Shown here: in pieces, positions 10,546-22,632 of the stretch | Numbering within the stretch: position 1 is the stretch's first letter | How the letters are laid out: each line of letters opens with the position of its first letter | Assembly: GCA_964030475.1 (NCBI GenBank) | Contig: CAXIPT010000011.1 | Span: 2,693,938-2,757,937 of the forward strand | Direction: 5' to 3' | Length of the DNA: 64,000 nt | DNA from: Tethya wilhelma | Lineage: Eukaryota > Porifera > Demospongiae > Tethyida > Tethyidae | Position numbers and translations under genes: made by a program | The notes under the pieces: generated by a model | What the model was told of the DNA's origin: nothing | What the model saw: only the letters and a program-made list of their open reading frames with translations | Databases searched by the model: none

Positions 10546-12238
10546 TTAAGCAGACTCGAAGCTCACTAGAAGCAACAGACCAAAGGGACGCAACATAAAG
10601 GGACAGGCAGAAACTTGAGAACAGACGAGTCTTTGTGTGTGTATCACAACCCGAGAATAGAGAGAGCATTGAGTTGCCTGTTTAATAGAGACAATATCAA
10701 CATTATCGGAAAGATCTTGGCTCAAACAGTGGCCAAGGTGGTTTACTTGGGACAAGAAAGTGAGAGAGCAGCCAAAGAGACTGAAAGTTGGAGAGTAAGA
10801 GATGGATCGAGAGACCAGGAGGGGCAAAACGAATGAGTTGCGACTTGTCAACATAAAACACCAACCGGTGCTGTTGAGCAAACGATGAACAGATGTTCAC
10901 AAGAAGGCGTAGGGCAGACAAAGAGAGAGTAATGAGGGCTATGTCATCCGCATAACAGACGGCTCCCGCATAATTATGGTCCCAATGACAACCAATGCCA
11001 GACCTCTCAAGTTCAAGAAGCAGGTCATCCAGATAAATGGTGAACAAAATTGGGAAAAGACTCCTCCCTGTCTGACACCACTGGATACAGGAAACTGATT
11101 AGAAGTACACATATTCCATCGGACAGACATTTTCTGATTGGAATACCAAAATTTGAGAAGCCTGATGACAGGAGTTGGCAAATTGCGATTGAAGAGCTTC
11201 TCAAATAGCAGATCATGATCTACATGATCAAATGCCTTACTACACTGGCGTCTGATTATGACAGTACCTGGAAAATACACATTTGAGGAGACCAGTGCAC
11301 ATGTCTGCAGACACACCTCTCTTAAAGCCGAACTGAAGGGAAGATGTAACAAAAGCAGAATGGTACACAAGTAGGATACTCCATTAAAAGATCTTGCGGA
11401 GAGTTGGTGCTAACGCGATTGGATGATAGCTATCAGACTTAGAAGGATCCTTGCCAGGCTTCAGGACAGGTTGGAGAATACAGTTACGAAGGAAGACTGG
11501 TACATAGCCATGACGCAGACAAGCAGTGAACAACTCACTGAGAAAACCTGACAGGACTGAAGAGGCAAAAATAAAGTGATTTGAGAGGAGATCTGTATTA
11601 TCTGCTTTACCAGCTTTTAGGGGAGAGAGAGCCTCATCGACTACATCAGAAGAGATGTCAACACTGAGAAGATCAGAGGCAGTTGGAGACAAAGAACGAG
11701 AAGCATCAGGAGAGGCTGAAGCATCCGCTACTGGGGGATTTAGAAAACTATGGAACTTGGAGGGGAACATATCAGAGATTTCCTTGTCACCAGAGGCACC
11801 TTCCACAGAGGAAGCACCACAAGAGGATCTACCTTTAGAAGCATTATGCATGGCACGAACCTCCTTCCAGAAATCACGATTACAGGAGCGTGAGAGGGAT
11901 TCTCCCATTCTCTCAAATTTAATGTGGGACTTCTGTCTCTTGAGTCGGCGGACTACATACTTGTATCTCTTTTTAGTGGACTTCTTGATTTGAAACATCA
12001 CCCCAGAGGTCGGACTGCCACAATCACACCACAATTTATGCCAAAAAGAGGCCTGCTTTCTTAAATCACGAGCTCTGTTATTCCACCCAGGTACAACTGA
12101 AGGCTTAGGTGCACAATTGGTGTTAAATTGTGGAAGATACAAAGCTGCACCCCTAGAAATACAGTCAAGGAGGGAATCACAGGCAGAATCGAGATCAACA
12201 TAATGATGGTGACAGTTGGGTTCACAACAAGCAGACAC
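10546..12238 (-). pseudogene. LINE reverse transcriptase, frameshifted
   Basis: From 12238 a long open stretch carries the connector and the start of the RT, with LKPGKDPSKSDSYHPIAL near its end (about 11450-11390). Frames then shift. AFDHVDHDLL (RT motif A) lies near 11230, GVRQGG near 11070, and YADDIAL (motif C catalytic Asp pair) near 10945. Thumb-like sequence follows to about 10550. All expected RT blocks are present in order, so this was a complete enzyme before at least three frame breaks. Confidence 0.85.
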
Positions 12239-12454
12239 AGAAGTTGGAAGGACAGGGAGATGATTTTGAATAAACTCCCAGTAAGCAGACTTATCAGTTT
12301 CAGAGACTAAATGCCAATTAACTCATGCGACTTCGCGAGCACTAGCAGACTGCGAGGCAGCATGCCCAATAGACAGCGAATTGCTAGAGAGAGATAAATT
12401 GAAGCATAAAGAAGGTGATCAGAAAAGTTATCAATGCTTTCAGAACAAGAGAAG

Positions 12455-13120
12455 TCAGTAATAAAATGGGAGACAAAGTAAGCACATGATCAACATGAGA
12501 GAAAGAAGAGAAGTCATCACGACGATAGGTATATTTGATCGGGGAATTGAGATCAACAGAAAACAGATTGAGTTCATAAATGTATTCAAGAGTCGTGAGT
12601 TAGGACCACCTCGAGTAAAATCAACGTTGAAGTCACCAACTATGATCAAATTATCAAATGTACAGGTGTCAATGACACCCTCAATTTCAGCTAAAGTATC
12701 AGAATACAAATCAGAGGAGGATTGAGTGGCATAATCAGTTGGCAGGTACACATTAATCAAAAGAATAGACATTTCCTGATTGGAGCTTGGGTTAACACGT
12801 GACAAAGACAGCGAACAAAAATGTCTAGAAGGTACATTAATTCTGCCAACTGAACAATAGAGAAACTTTCGTATTATGAATGTACAGCCACCATAAGGCC
12901 GACCAGTAATGAGAACAGAACTTGAATCCATCCCACTGACGCCAAAGGAGATAAATTTCAAATCATCAGACAAGTTAAGAGAGGAGAGGTGATCTTGAAG
13001 GAGCCAATGCTCCTGAATCAAGCAAATATCACAAGATTGTATTGAGGTAAGAACATAATCACATCCAGAATTCCAGCCACGACAATTAAAGGTACACAAT
13101 CGTAATGGTAGATCAGACAT
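12455..13120 (-). pseudogene. LINE endonuclease (EEP family) domain
   Basis: Opens with an ATG at 13120 and reads MSDLPLRLCTFNCRGWNSGC, with IQEHW (catalytic Glu) at about residue 35 and GDFNVDF near residue 160. These are hallmarks of the exonuclease-endonuclease-phosphatase fold that nicks target DNA. The frame breaks near residue 185, before the SDH block, so the end of the domain and the link to the RT need another frame. Confidence 0.85.
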
Positions 13121-14075
13121 TATGAGACAACGAGACCACCCTTAGTGGAATCATTCAGACTATGGGCAGCATCAGAAGTGACTGGAACAAATGGTTTGGA
13201 GCGAACAGGTGATTGTGGGGGTGAGTGAGATGGAGAACTTGGAGACACAGAATGAGACCTAGAGTTAGGCATGCACTCGCTTGGGATTAGACCGACGAGC
13301 CTCAACTGGTAGATCCTCACGTAAGAGCATTCAGAGTAGTCTCAGTGTCATCTAACTTCTTAGATATAGGGTCAGGAGAGATACGAAGAGCCTTAAACAT
13401 ATCCAGAGCCTCACAGAAAATGCTTGGAATGCACTCCAATTCATCCATCTTATCAAATGCAAGCATGAGGTCAGAAAACACCATATCTGACAAAAGGCGC
13501 TTCTCAGAGCCTCATGCAGCGCGAGTGACAGGTTAAACCTTGCTTTGTCAGATCAGCACCACATGCCTCCCAAAGTAACTTATACGCACTGCTAAGAGCA
13601 GATTCACTATAGCAAGAGAGAAGGGTTTGTCATAGCTTAATCCTATCCCCATTCAATCTGGAGACTATAATATTAGCAAGAATAGGGTCAGATAGAGAAT
13701 TACACTGACATTGTTTGGAGGAGACTCCACTAGGGCTAGAAGCTCTAGAAGAGCTATTAAAATGAGGGCTGAGGGGACGAGAACAGTTGGAGTCACCCTG
13801 ACCCTCACAAGTGCTAAGAAACGCCCCTAACGGCTTCTTATCATAGTGAATAGACTTCTTCCAATTCTTAGATTTGGATTTACCACCTAGATTTTCAAAT
13901 TCAACTGGAGAAAACCAGTTTGAGTTGTGGAAAATGCATTTCACACTACCAGAGCAACCATTAGCAGTGAACTTATCCACATGAAAAGTACCTGATACTG
14001 TCCCACAAGAGACACAGAAATACAGTTAGTGCAGGAAGAAGCACAAGAATCCAATTTGGGGGTATGAGAAGCCAT
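13120..14075 (-). pseudogene. LINE ORF1 with PHD-like Cys cluster, frameshifted
   Basis: The start ATG at 14075 gives MASHTPKLDSCASSCTNC, then a frameshift near 14010, then CSGSVKCIFHNSNWF on the next frame (from about 13975). Spaced Cys pairs followed by His and a Trp resemble the PHD-type finger described in ORF1 proteins of CR1-group elements. A Ser-rich region follows to about 13630, and a Pro/Ser-rich piece at 13320-13120 overlaps the endonuclease start. The PHD assignment is inferred from Cys spacing only. Confidence 0.6.
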
Positions 14076-14469
14076 TAGTTAACCTCAAACAGAAAAGTCA
14101 CTGGAGAGTCTCCAACAACAAACAAAACTGTAACCCAAGTGGGCCGAGGAATTCCAGTCACAACCCCTCTAGCTGTACCTGGCTGGCTTAGTTTAAGCCA
14201 AAAAAATGAAAAAAGAACTAATCCAAGTTTAGTGAGTACACAGGGTGTAGTAAAGAACATAAGCTAAAGTACACAGAGAAACTTGAGCCTAAGTACCATA
14301 AGTACTGTAAGTACCTTGATGAGGTGTCAAACCGCCACCACACGAGAAGCCGGTACTAAGTAGTAAGTGTGCGTGCAGCTCGGCAGAAGACCGACGGCAC
14401 GGCAGAGAATGGCACGTCAGAGAACGTAATTATTTCAGAATCAGTAGTTAGTCACTCAACGACCATTTC

Positions 14470-15520
14470 CCATCATCCACATGCATTAATTTGCATGAGT
14501 CGATTTGTGATTAAAATTTGCACGTGACTTTTTGCAGATTGTGCTTTGCAAACTTTGCCAATCCAGTCTGCACGACGACCTACAATTTCCCATACATTTT
14601 CAGTCACAGCCGTGAAACACGTGCATTCTGGTTTCCATGCCAATCATTACATAGTTTATGTTTCATGACGTATACGTGCATAATTTCAATCCATAAAATT
14701 GTGACTACTAAGAGTAACAAGTACTGGTTTCTTGGCAGCTGCGCATAAAATTTATTATTCACGTTTTACGTCACACCAAGTTAGCACGTGAGCAAAGAAG
14801 GTGAACAGGAAAAAATTGAACAATTTTCAATCTTTCACTGTGAATATCTTTCATTATTCAAAGATAATCAATTGCACTATTTAATATGTACAAGTTCACA
14901 ATGTATCCTATCAATTATTGATAACTTGTTGGGGTGGATGGTTTCTTTTGCAGTGCACTTTTGTTCTGAAAACGACACAGCTCAATAATCATCAAAACAT
15001 GGGGGGACATTTCCTGCTGTGGTATGAACAAAACAAGAAATTAAAGATAGTGACAATCATAAATAGTTAGAGGCACAACTAGCCTTTTAAAACAGTTTGA
15101 AACAGTGCCCTGCAAAGCAAGAGGTGTGATACTGAAAGCTTTTAAAAATGTTAAAATTAACTCATTTTGTGTGGCCCCTACAGCTAAATGAAAGGTATTG
15201 TTAAATATCTTATGGCAAAATTCATGCAAAAGAGACTCTAAACACCTTATAGACAGAGTCTGAAGATGTATAAATAGCAGCACTATTTTAGTGAAAATTT
15301 CCAAAAAGCAAAAATCTGCCATTAGTACATGTACAAATATAGCTTACTTATCCTACAAATTCAAGATGGATAGCTAAAATGAGAGTGATCACTGTAAAAA
15401 TAAGTTGCTTTACCTTAAAAGCTAGTTAAACGTCGCTGTAGTCCCCTCAATAGCATCATGTTGACTTGTTTCAGAAGCTTTTCAGGCGGCCATCTTAAAA
15501 TTTCCCCATACAAATTTACC
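14470..15520. other. No gene; AT-rich spacer with dispersed repeat
   Basis: 14540-14660 (GACGACCTACAATTTCCCAT ... TTCAGTCACA) is mirrored, inverted and diverged, around 15550-15590. No coding signal is supported. Confidence 0.45.
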
Positions 15521-15524
15521 TAAA

Positions 15525-15790
15525 ATGCCACTTCCGGGTGCATTTTTCATTTCCGGGTGTGACTGAAAATTGTAGGTCGTCGTGTAGACTGATCGCATTT
15601 TGCATTAATTGCATTGCCAATCGCGTTCTGCAATATGTGTTAGTATAGCACGTGACTGCAGGCGTTATGCCAATTGCGCTCTGAAAACTTGGGTTCACGT
15701 GTGTGCATTTGCCATGCGCGATCTGCATTTGTCGCAGTGCACAGCAATTTATTTTTGACACTAATTCCACTCCATATTTAACTTCGGACA
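15525..15790. repeat. Dispersed repeat related to 9885-9945 and 14540-14660
   Basis: ATTTGTCGCAGTGCACAGCA and TGACACTAATTCCACTCC are inverted copies of text at 9885-9945. The first half resembles the complement of 14540-14600. Possibly one foldback element broken by later insertion. Confidence 0.55.
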
Positions 15791-16384
15791 ACCGACACAG
15801 TCACACCCCTTGGTGACCCTACCATCAATACATTAACTTTGGTGTTGAAATTGAACCATCCCACACTGATACTGACTGGCATAACTGTGATCAAAATAAA
15901 TATACTGTTGCTACTTATACCTAAACACAATAAACATATCATTTAGCAATGTGCTACGTTCCCAAGACTGATGGTAAAGGGTCTCCAAAGCCTGCTGGGT
16001 GGAGCTTGTGAGAATCTACGGCTCTTTAGTTTTACCATAGTCTTTCATAGCCGAATTCGACAGAAAAGATAAATTTATGTAGAAGTAAGCTTCAACCATA
16101 CACTGGCAACTGTCATACGTTATGTTGTTGTAACTAAAAAACTAGTAAGTGAAGGCAGCTGAGCCACCTAGCTCACACATTGGCTCAAATTCTGCCGTCA
16201 AGTGGAGGCACGCTCAGCTATGGGCAAGGTCTATTTGCATGAAGTTGATCATTGCAATCTTGATGCTATAATATAATTTCCAGATTTGGTATAGTTCAAC
16301 CATAAGTTTCAGTGTGTTTTTGAACTGCAGTCCAGAATATGATGGCTTCTGCCAGAATATTGATTTTTTTCGGCCAGCGCTTAA
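15791..16384. other. No recognisable gene
   Basis: No supported ORF, repeat or RNA gene seen. Confidence 0.4.
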
Positions 16385-16645
16385 CTCATTAGAGCCAGTA
16401 GATGGATTTATCCGCATGCGCATATTCAACGATCGCGTAATCTGTAATTTTTTGCATTTTTTATTTTATAGCCATAGCATTTGAGCTATGAGCTTTACAC
16501 TTGCTGTGCATGCAGTTAGGTAATGAAGTGCTCTACTAAAATACCAAGTAAGAGTCAGGTCTGATTAGTGGGAGGGGAGATATAAGCTTTAGAGTTCAAA
16601 GGTCACGATCGCGGCAAGATCGTGACCTTTGGTTTTAAAACTATA
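16385..16645. repeat. ~250-bp dispersed repeat, copy 1 (inverted copy at 21823-22070)
   Basis: The stretch from GATGGATTTATCCGCATGCG to the palindrome GGTCACGATCGCGGC...GATCGTGACC pairs with the reverse complement of 21823-22070 along its whole length, with indels. No coding capacity. Confidence 0.82.
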
Positions 16646-16681
16646 CAAGAAGTCTGGCAAAGTGGAAGATCTAAACAAATA

Positions 16682-17412
16682 CACTGTTAGAAATAAGGTG
16701 TCCATCAACACCCCATTATTGACTGAAAAAATTTTCGGGGTGTTACCTAACACTTTAGTGTAATACAATACCTATTCTGTGTTGAACAACACCCATGAGT
16801 GTGTATCAAAACCTTTTGTAAAGTAATACTTTATACTTGTATAATTATAATACATCTTAGCATTAAAACAATTTGTAATAAATTCGAAGTCGGTCTACTA
16901 ACACTGCGATCTCCAGCTGTCCGCAAGACGTAGCTAGCTCTTTCAAGCACTCAAGTTCAAAACTTTGACTGACATAATTTCATTCTGTAACAATCTGAGA
17001 CTGAGGCTGCCTAAGTTGGCAGTCTTTTTATACAGGACATGAAATCGTACAAGTATATACAACAATAGATACAAGTGCAACTGGTTGTACTTATTCTGGG
17101 TGGGCACAAGCACAATGGTGACAATAAAACATTAATCAATACAATAGATATAGAGTTATTGTTCAGTCTAGTCTCCAACACAATTAACACTCAGAAATGG
17201 CTATATGCAACTTAGAACCATCTAATAGTGCCAAATCACAGACTTTTAAACAGGCTAATTTATATTCAATAATAATGACATCATTACTGAGCATGCTCAG
17301 TAGCGCATTTTTGAACTCAGAGTGAGCAGCTGTAAATTTTGTCTTGTGTGAAGATGCTGAGTTCTTCAACAAACCCTGAAAGGGTGAATTCCAGGCAGGA
17401 AAAACTGAAAAG
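16682..17412. mobile_element. CACTG-ended element, copy 2 (left end intact, right part lost, LTR inserted)
   Basis: Begins CACTGTTAGAAATAAGGTGT with the CAACACCCC...GGGGTGTT subterminal hairpin. It then matches 7091-7400 of the other copy on both sides of a 307-bp insertion. Similarity ends near 17412. There is no transposase. Confidence 0.75.
16874..17180. mobile_element. Solo LTR (TG...CA) with 5-bp target duplication
   Basis: The insertion within the CACTG element starts TGTAATAAATTCGAAGTCGG and ends GTCTAGTCTCCAACA. It is bounded by CAATT on both sides (16869-16873 and 17181-17185). The uninterrupted copy near 7185 lacks it. TG...CA ends, a 5-bp duplication and an internal AATAAA (about 17123) are what an LTR left by recombination looks like. 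The family is not identified. Confidence 0.88.
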
Positions 17413-17926
17413 AAGATCCATGCTTCCAAACAGCCTATGGCCAATAGCTAGGAGACTCAGCGCCATGGTTAAATTTCCCGCCAAAACCATGCTTAATGAA
17501 CCACACTCGCGAATATGGTTTTTGCGAGTGTATGCACAAATTGATCGTACGCGCGTTTTAATAAATTTCGCGCATGGGTCCGTGTACTGGACTTGATCCG
17601 TTGTTGAGCTTAGCTATGGTTGTACTAAGCCATAGCTATATCAAAATCAGTTCTAAGTTTGCTTTAAGGTTACGGGGTACATTCTGTTATGAATATTTAA
17701 TGAGCATGCAAGAATAAAAAGTTTCTTTTTGGCAAATTACTGCAGCAATTTCCTGCCAAATTTTAAACAACAGCTTAGACAGTTATTCTTTTTAACTTTC
17801 AGGCCTAAACAGCGAAAAGACAACCTCAGCAGGCTTACTACACTCAGAGATACCAACAGAAAGAGTAGCCAAAAAATTTTGGCGTCAGTTTATTTCAAGA
17901 GGCAACGTTCCAGATCGACTATGGGA
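17413..17926. other. No recognisable gene
   Basis: Open frames are short and unsupported. Text near 17860-17910 (TTTTGGCGTCAGTTT) partly repeats inverted near 19150. Confidence 0.4.
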
Positions 17927-18911
17927 GCGTTAGACCGTAGATATTATACACTACGTAACCGGGATTGGAAACGCGCTAGTACTTTGCACTCCAATGCGTG
18001 TCACGCTATTTCCTGTGGTTAATTGATGATTATTAAAATTGAAGCATGCATTCATTCTTCAAGAGCTGGAGAATTTGCCATTGTCTGAACTATAAAGAAC
18101 TTCTTGGTCAAGGGTAAGCAGCTGTTGCTGTACTTAGGACGTCATGTTACAATATTTCCAACATTATTTTGCACACACCATAGAGTTGTTCTCTGTAGAC
18201 CAAAAAGTCAACTTGCTGTACACTAACATTTCAACCACCCAGAACTCAGTGTATAATGAAGTTGCTGCTCTATTTTATATCTCATTCCAATCCTTAAACA
18301 TTGATCTTTGTATTCATACCAAAAGCCACAGTCTCAGTCCACTTGGTGGGGGCTAAAGGTACAGAAAGTAGACCAAGTTGCAAGCTGGGTCCATCTACAA
18401 TTCTAACCAAGTTACTCTCTGTGAAAGAAAGCTATAGACACTTGATATATACACCATTCCAATCCACAGGCAATGGCTATAGTTCATATATATGAACAAT
18501 TATTGCTTTAGAACTCTCAAGAACCATCTAGAGGTACAGAATGACCAGCCATTTTTAGAAAGAATGAGCATGCCCCACTTACACCACTTAGAACAAAGTA
18601 ATTTCAACTCAAATTTTATTTTTACTCAGTATAAAACACAAATTATGAATCATAATTCTCTGCAAAAGTATACAATATACATATATATTTGGGTTGAACT
18701 ACTTGCCAAAAAGCTCAAGAGTTCTTGGTAGCTCTCCTTCTTCTCCAGCAAAAATCACTGTGGGACTCAGTGCGATTGTCACTTGGCATGTGTTAACTCG
18801 CGCTTTTTCGCGAGACACGCATTACCAGTAACAGGATGCAAAATTTGTATTGAAAAGTATATGCGTTTCCAATCCCGGTTACGTAGTGTATAATATCTAT
18901 GGTTAGACGCT
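17927..18911. mobile_element. ~985-bp TIR element
   Basis: Inverted ends of about 50 bp: TAGATATTATACACTACGTA followed by ACCGGGATTGGAAACGC on the left (from 17938), and its complement on the right (ending 18899). Weaker pairing extends outward to 17927 and 18911. No transposase motif is recognised in the interior, so it is non-autonomous. Superfamily unknown. Confidence 0.82.
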
Positions 18912-19463
18912 TATTTCCAACTCTCTGCAGGGCCAGATCTATTCGGTTGGCTTCTCTTTCTTATAGTATGAAAAAAATGGTAGCTCAAACTTACTTCTTG
19001 TCGTGATTCTGCAGCAGAAGCGAAGACAAAAGCTGCCGTTTCTCTGTCGTTGAACGTGCTGTCAAATTTCTTTTTAGATCTGGCCCTGCCCACATACAAT
19101 CCGGTTAAAAAGAGCCACTTTATACGGTCACACGCGGAATACTTTGGAAAAAAACTGACGCCAAAAAATCATGCCAACAGTTTTGCACAAGTTGCGGTTT
19201 GCTCCGCACTAAAATAACTACGGGATTGGCTTTGTTCACTCGATCTCAAGTACGTAAGTACGTTGTTTTCGCGCAGTGTGCACGTGACATTACATTTACA
19301 AGCTATGTACGTAGCTATACACTGACCCGAGTCCCATGAGAAATAATAATTGACCTGAAAATAGTGCAAAATAAAGAACAGCTAGGTCACAAGTTAAAAT
19401 TTACAGTAGATATTGAACAGATAGTCTAGATGAAGTCTAAGTTGTTAACTTGAAAAAATTATT

Positions 19464-20990
19464 AGCATATTTGAATGATTGTACTCTCTCCAGTGTGAGT
19501 AAGAGGAGGAGGTGAAAGTGTTTGTCTTCCACTAATAATAGGTTTTATACAATCATAGTGGCACCCATCTTGATGACATATTTCTATCCAAGTTCTTCTC
19601 TGTGAATTGAATTGATCAAGCCATTCTTGGATTTCTTGAGAAGTTGTACATTCTCTGAGAGTGGGGAGATTTTTATCCATACATAGTCACTGTTGGACAG
19701 TAAGGAATTAGTTGCAGTATAGATAGTAACATTGAAAAGAGTAGAGGTTGCTTTTAGTTCCAACTGGGTTCCAAACGTGCATGGTTTGCGGACAGAAGTT
19801 AAATGTTCCTCGAAAGTAAGTCCTTCAGTGACGTACCCCGGTAGTTCAAAAATCTGACAATTGTCAGAAATGAAATCACATAGCTTGTCTCTTAGTTGGC
19901 CATGATTGTCAGAGTTTCCTGATAACTGCTTTGCAAGGCAGCGAAACATGCAATTTCCATCTCCTAAGATTGTGTCTAGTTTTCGTCCATAATAAGTCAA
20001 AAATGTAGAACTTGTTTGGTTTTGGTTTCCTTGTTCTTGGCCTGCATGCGCATATACATGTGCCGCGACATGGTGTAGTGATCTGGCTTAAACATGCACG
20101 CATTGCATTGAGCAAATCCAGCAGTACCAGAGGTTGGGTGAAAATTTTCATGGGCTTGTTCATGCAGTAGGAAGGAGAACATACTTGGTTTCAGTGTGTA
20201 TCTGCTTACCCATTCTAAGTGATTGCTTTAACTCTGTGATTTTTTGGGACTTTGCCTCTTTCAGCTTTCTAGATCCAAGTGAGTTAGTGCCAGAAATACC
20301 AAAGGAAGGGTAGAGTGTCAACTCATGTACATGAATGTGTGCTGGACAGCCTATTTTGCGAGTGCCTTGAATATATGTACGCTGAGATGTAGACGATTGA
20401 CCTTTGAAATATTTGTGACAAAACTGACAGTGTAGCTTTCGAATACTTGATACAGTGAAAGGAACACCGTTGAATGTAATATTTTGGCCCTCAATTGAAT
20501 GACTCCAGAACACCCTTTTTGTCTGTAATCATGAGTGTACAAGTATCTGGTGTAAATTACAGTCTAGTGAATCACTTTCGATACTAATTCTGTATTAGGA
20601 ATAAATGAACTTATAAAATAGTGGGTTTTCGCACTGAGTGTCACTTGGTGTCTGTGGTCATGTGACTCAGTCATATAGTTATAGTCATCATGCCTGTGTA
20701 CATGTACATGTAACTTCAGTACTTTCAATGCCGAGTTTTCAATTGGTAGTTTGTTTTCATCATTTGCTTGATTCTTCAGTGAACCTGACTTCACAATGGA
20801 TGTTCTAGTGCCAAAAGTACTCAAAGTTGACCTGTTGTGTAGTTCCGAAAGAGCTTCAGCATCATCCACTAGCCCTCCGTAGTAGTGCTGGCCAACTTGC
20901 TGCAACTGTTGAGTCCAATCAACAGTGGGACATTCACATTGAGATGATACTTGTGTAGCCATCAGTGTCACTGTAGTCACTGCCAAACTA
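19464..20990 (-). pseudogene. OTU-type cysteine protease gene with upstream Cys-rich exon, frameshifted
   Basis: OTU proteases remove ubiquitin. The OTU block (about 20003-19530) opens YYGRKLDTILGDGNCMFRCL, containing the catalytic Asp-Gly-Asn-Cys. It ends HYDCIKPI, with the catalytic His. The two ends lie in different frames, with a single-base shift near 19650. The block has about 165 residues, normal for OTU. Upstream on the same strand, 20513-20160 encodes LHCQFCHKYFKG and TRKIGCPAHIHVHE, a Cys/His pattern like DNA-binding fingers of Mutator-type transposons and CaRF-like proteins. 20960-20720 may be the first exon (MATQVSSQCECPTVDWTQ). A further piece (FAQCNACMFKP) lies between. Exon joins are uncertain. 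It could be a transposon-borne OTU gene or a host gene with sequence errors. Confidence 0.62.
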
Positions 20991-21103
20991 GGATCAGCTG
21001 TATTCTGATTGAGTTTGTATTTAGCGCTCTTTTGACCGCTACCTCTAGCTAGGGGCGGGGTCAAAGTACACGTGACTTCCGTACTTTGGTTAGAGTGAAC
21101 ACA

Positions 21104-21552
21104 GAGGAGGTTCGACAGGGTCAAAAAGGTCGAGTAATTATTGCAAATTCCAATCACGTGCGCCATATAACTGTATGGAAGGAGCGATTTACCATCTTAC
21201 CCCGTGCATTTGCGGTGGGAAACCATTTCTATCAATATCTAGTAAGAAAAACAGTTGTTTAGTCCACTCCTATCCCTGGAATTATGGCTCTAAAGTGTAC
21301 TTTTCCGCAAGACATCGTGACCTTTGACCTTGTCATTGCAGAAAGAGCACGAAACCACACTTGAAAGGCGTATTTCCAGGGGTAGGAGTGGACTAAACAG
21401 CTGTTTTTCTTACTAGAAATTGATAGAAACTGCTTTCTATCGCAAATGCACGGGGTAAGATGGTAAATCGCTCCTTCCATACAATTATATGGCGCACGTG
21501 ATTGGAATTTGCAATAATTACTCGACCTTTTTGACCCTGTCGAACCTCCTCT
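21104..21552. mobile_element. ~450-bp foldback element
   Basis: GAGGAGGTTCGACAGGGTCA at 21104 runs into a ~170-bp arm that is repeated inverted, ending at 21551. A ~100-bp centre separates the arms. Near-perfect pairing includes AAGGAGCGATTTACCATCTT. The start of the long minus-strand frame at 21166 lies in the left arm and is not taken as a true N terminus. Confidence 0.9.
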
Positions 21553-21822
21553 GGAGTGAACAAAGCCATTCCCAAATAACTACGCGTGCTCATTAAAATA
21601 TTCATGAGCAAACAGCCCGTAAGCTTAATTAACTTCAAAAGCTTGCAAAAACGGAAGCGGTCAAAGCCACGGTTCAATAAATGACCCGCATACTTTAGGC
21701 TTTTTTCTAGCTTGCAGAGCAGGACTGCAAAACCGCTTGCATGCAGGTATAGGCTAAGCCCCTCTGCATCTCTTGAACAAGCGTCAAGCTTCTCCTGCAA
21801 AGCACTAAGAAAAAAACGTGAG

Positions 21823-22070
21823 TTTAAAACCAAAGGTCACGATCTCGCCGCGATCGCGACCTTTGAACTCTGACGCCTCCATCTCCCCTTCTTCTAATCA
21901 AACCTAGCTGACTCTAACTTGGTATTTTTGTAGAGCGCTGCCTTACCTAGCTGCACAGTAAGTCTAAAGCCTATAGCTCAAACGCCATGGCTATAAAATA
22001 TTAAATGCGAAAAATCGCAGATTACGCGACCGTTGAATACGCGTGTGCGGATAAATCCGTCTACCGGTTA
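21823..22070. repeat. ~250-bp dispersed repeat, copy 2
   Basis: Inverted relative to 16385-16645. It contains the palindromic GGTCACGATCTCGCCGCGAT text and ends CGTCTACCGG. A MITE has landed at its right edge. Confidence 0.82.
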
Positions 22071-22630
22071 GCCTCGTTCCCAGGCCCGCAAAGAGAGGGC
22101 CTGGTACACACTGTTTGCGCATGCGCTTAATCGCCCTGGAATTCCAGGGCGATTGAAAACTATCGACACACGTCCGTATACTTTGACGTCACTTTTCAAT
22201 TAGTGTACTTTGGACCCCCATTCTAAAAGTATGAAGAAAAGTGATTCACAGAATAGCAGTATTTTTAGCCAAAGTTTTGTTGCTTAGAGTAGATCGCTAG
22301 ATGTATTTATCACTTTGAATTAGTTTTTGTCGTATTTCAAGACACAGACACTCACCAATGACAATTTCTCAACTTTGCCAACGCAGATGATGGTTGTAAG
22401 CTTCTAGATCTAATGAGGTACTACTCGATTAGTTTCTCTACTACTACTAAGTCTAAATAGGCTCACAGAAGCTTTCTAAGAGACCCTAAAACTGGTTTAG
22501 CGTTCAATATACATACGTCATCTATGAACACACCCACAAATCTTCTCAAAACCACGTGGTTTCACGGCGATAATTACGCGCATGCGCAAACAGTGTGTAC
22601 CAGGCCCTCTTTTGGGCCTGGGGACGAGGC
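22071..22630. mobile_element. 560-bp MITE (GCCTCGTTCCCAGGCCC ends, TA target)
   Basis: Inverted ends of about 52 bp: GCCTCGTTCCCAGGCCCGCA on the left, through GTACACACTGTTTGCGCATG, and its complement at 22577-22630. TA flanks both sides (22069-22070 and 22631-22632). An internal palindrome GCCCTGGAATTCCAGGGC sits at 22132. No coding capacity. TA duplication suggests a Tc1/mariner-like or related superfamily. Confidence 0.9.
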
Positions 22631-22632
22631 TA

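Larger units (their letters stand above)
10118..14450 (-). mobile_element. CR1/L2-like non-LTR retrotransposon, near full length but decayed
   Basis: Order on the minus strand: probable 5' UTR (about 14450-14076), ORF1 with Cys/His-rich region, apurinic-type endonuclease, reverse transcriptase, 3' UTR and ATT tail. An intact element would move by target-primed reverse transcription. Frames are broken many times. The 5' boundary is approximate. The order of domains and the RT motif style suggest the CR1/L2 group; the exact clade needs a phylogeny. Confidence 0.85.

Noticed and set aside
10615..13536. Plus-strand open frames over the LINE
   Set aside because: Antisense shadows of the minus-strand RT, endonuclease and ORF1.
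21166..21833. Minus-strand frames of 73 and 146 residues
   Set aside because: Lie in the foldback arms and the dispersed repeat. No protein resemblance.
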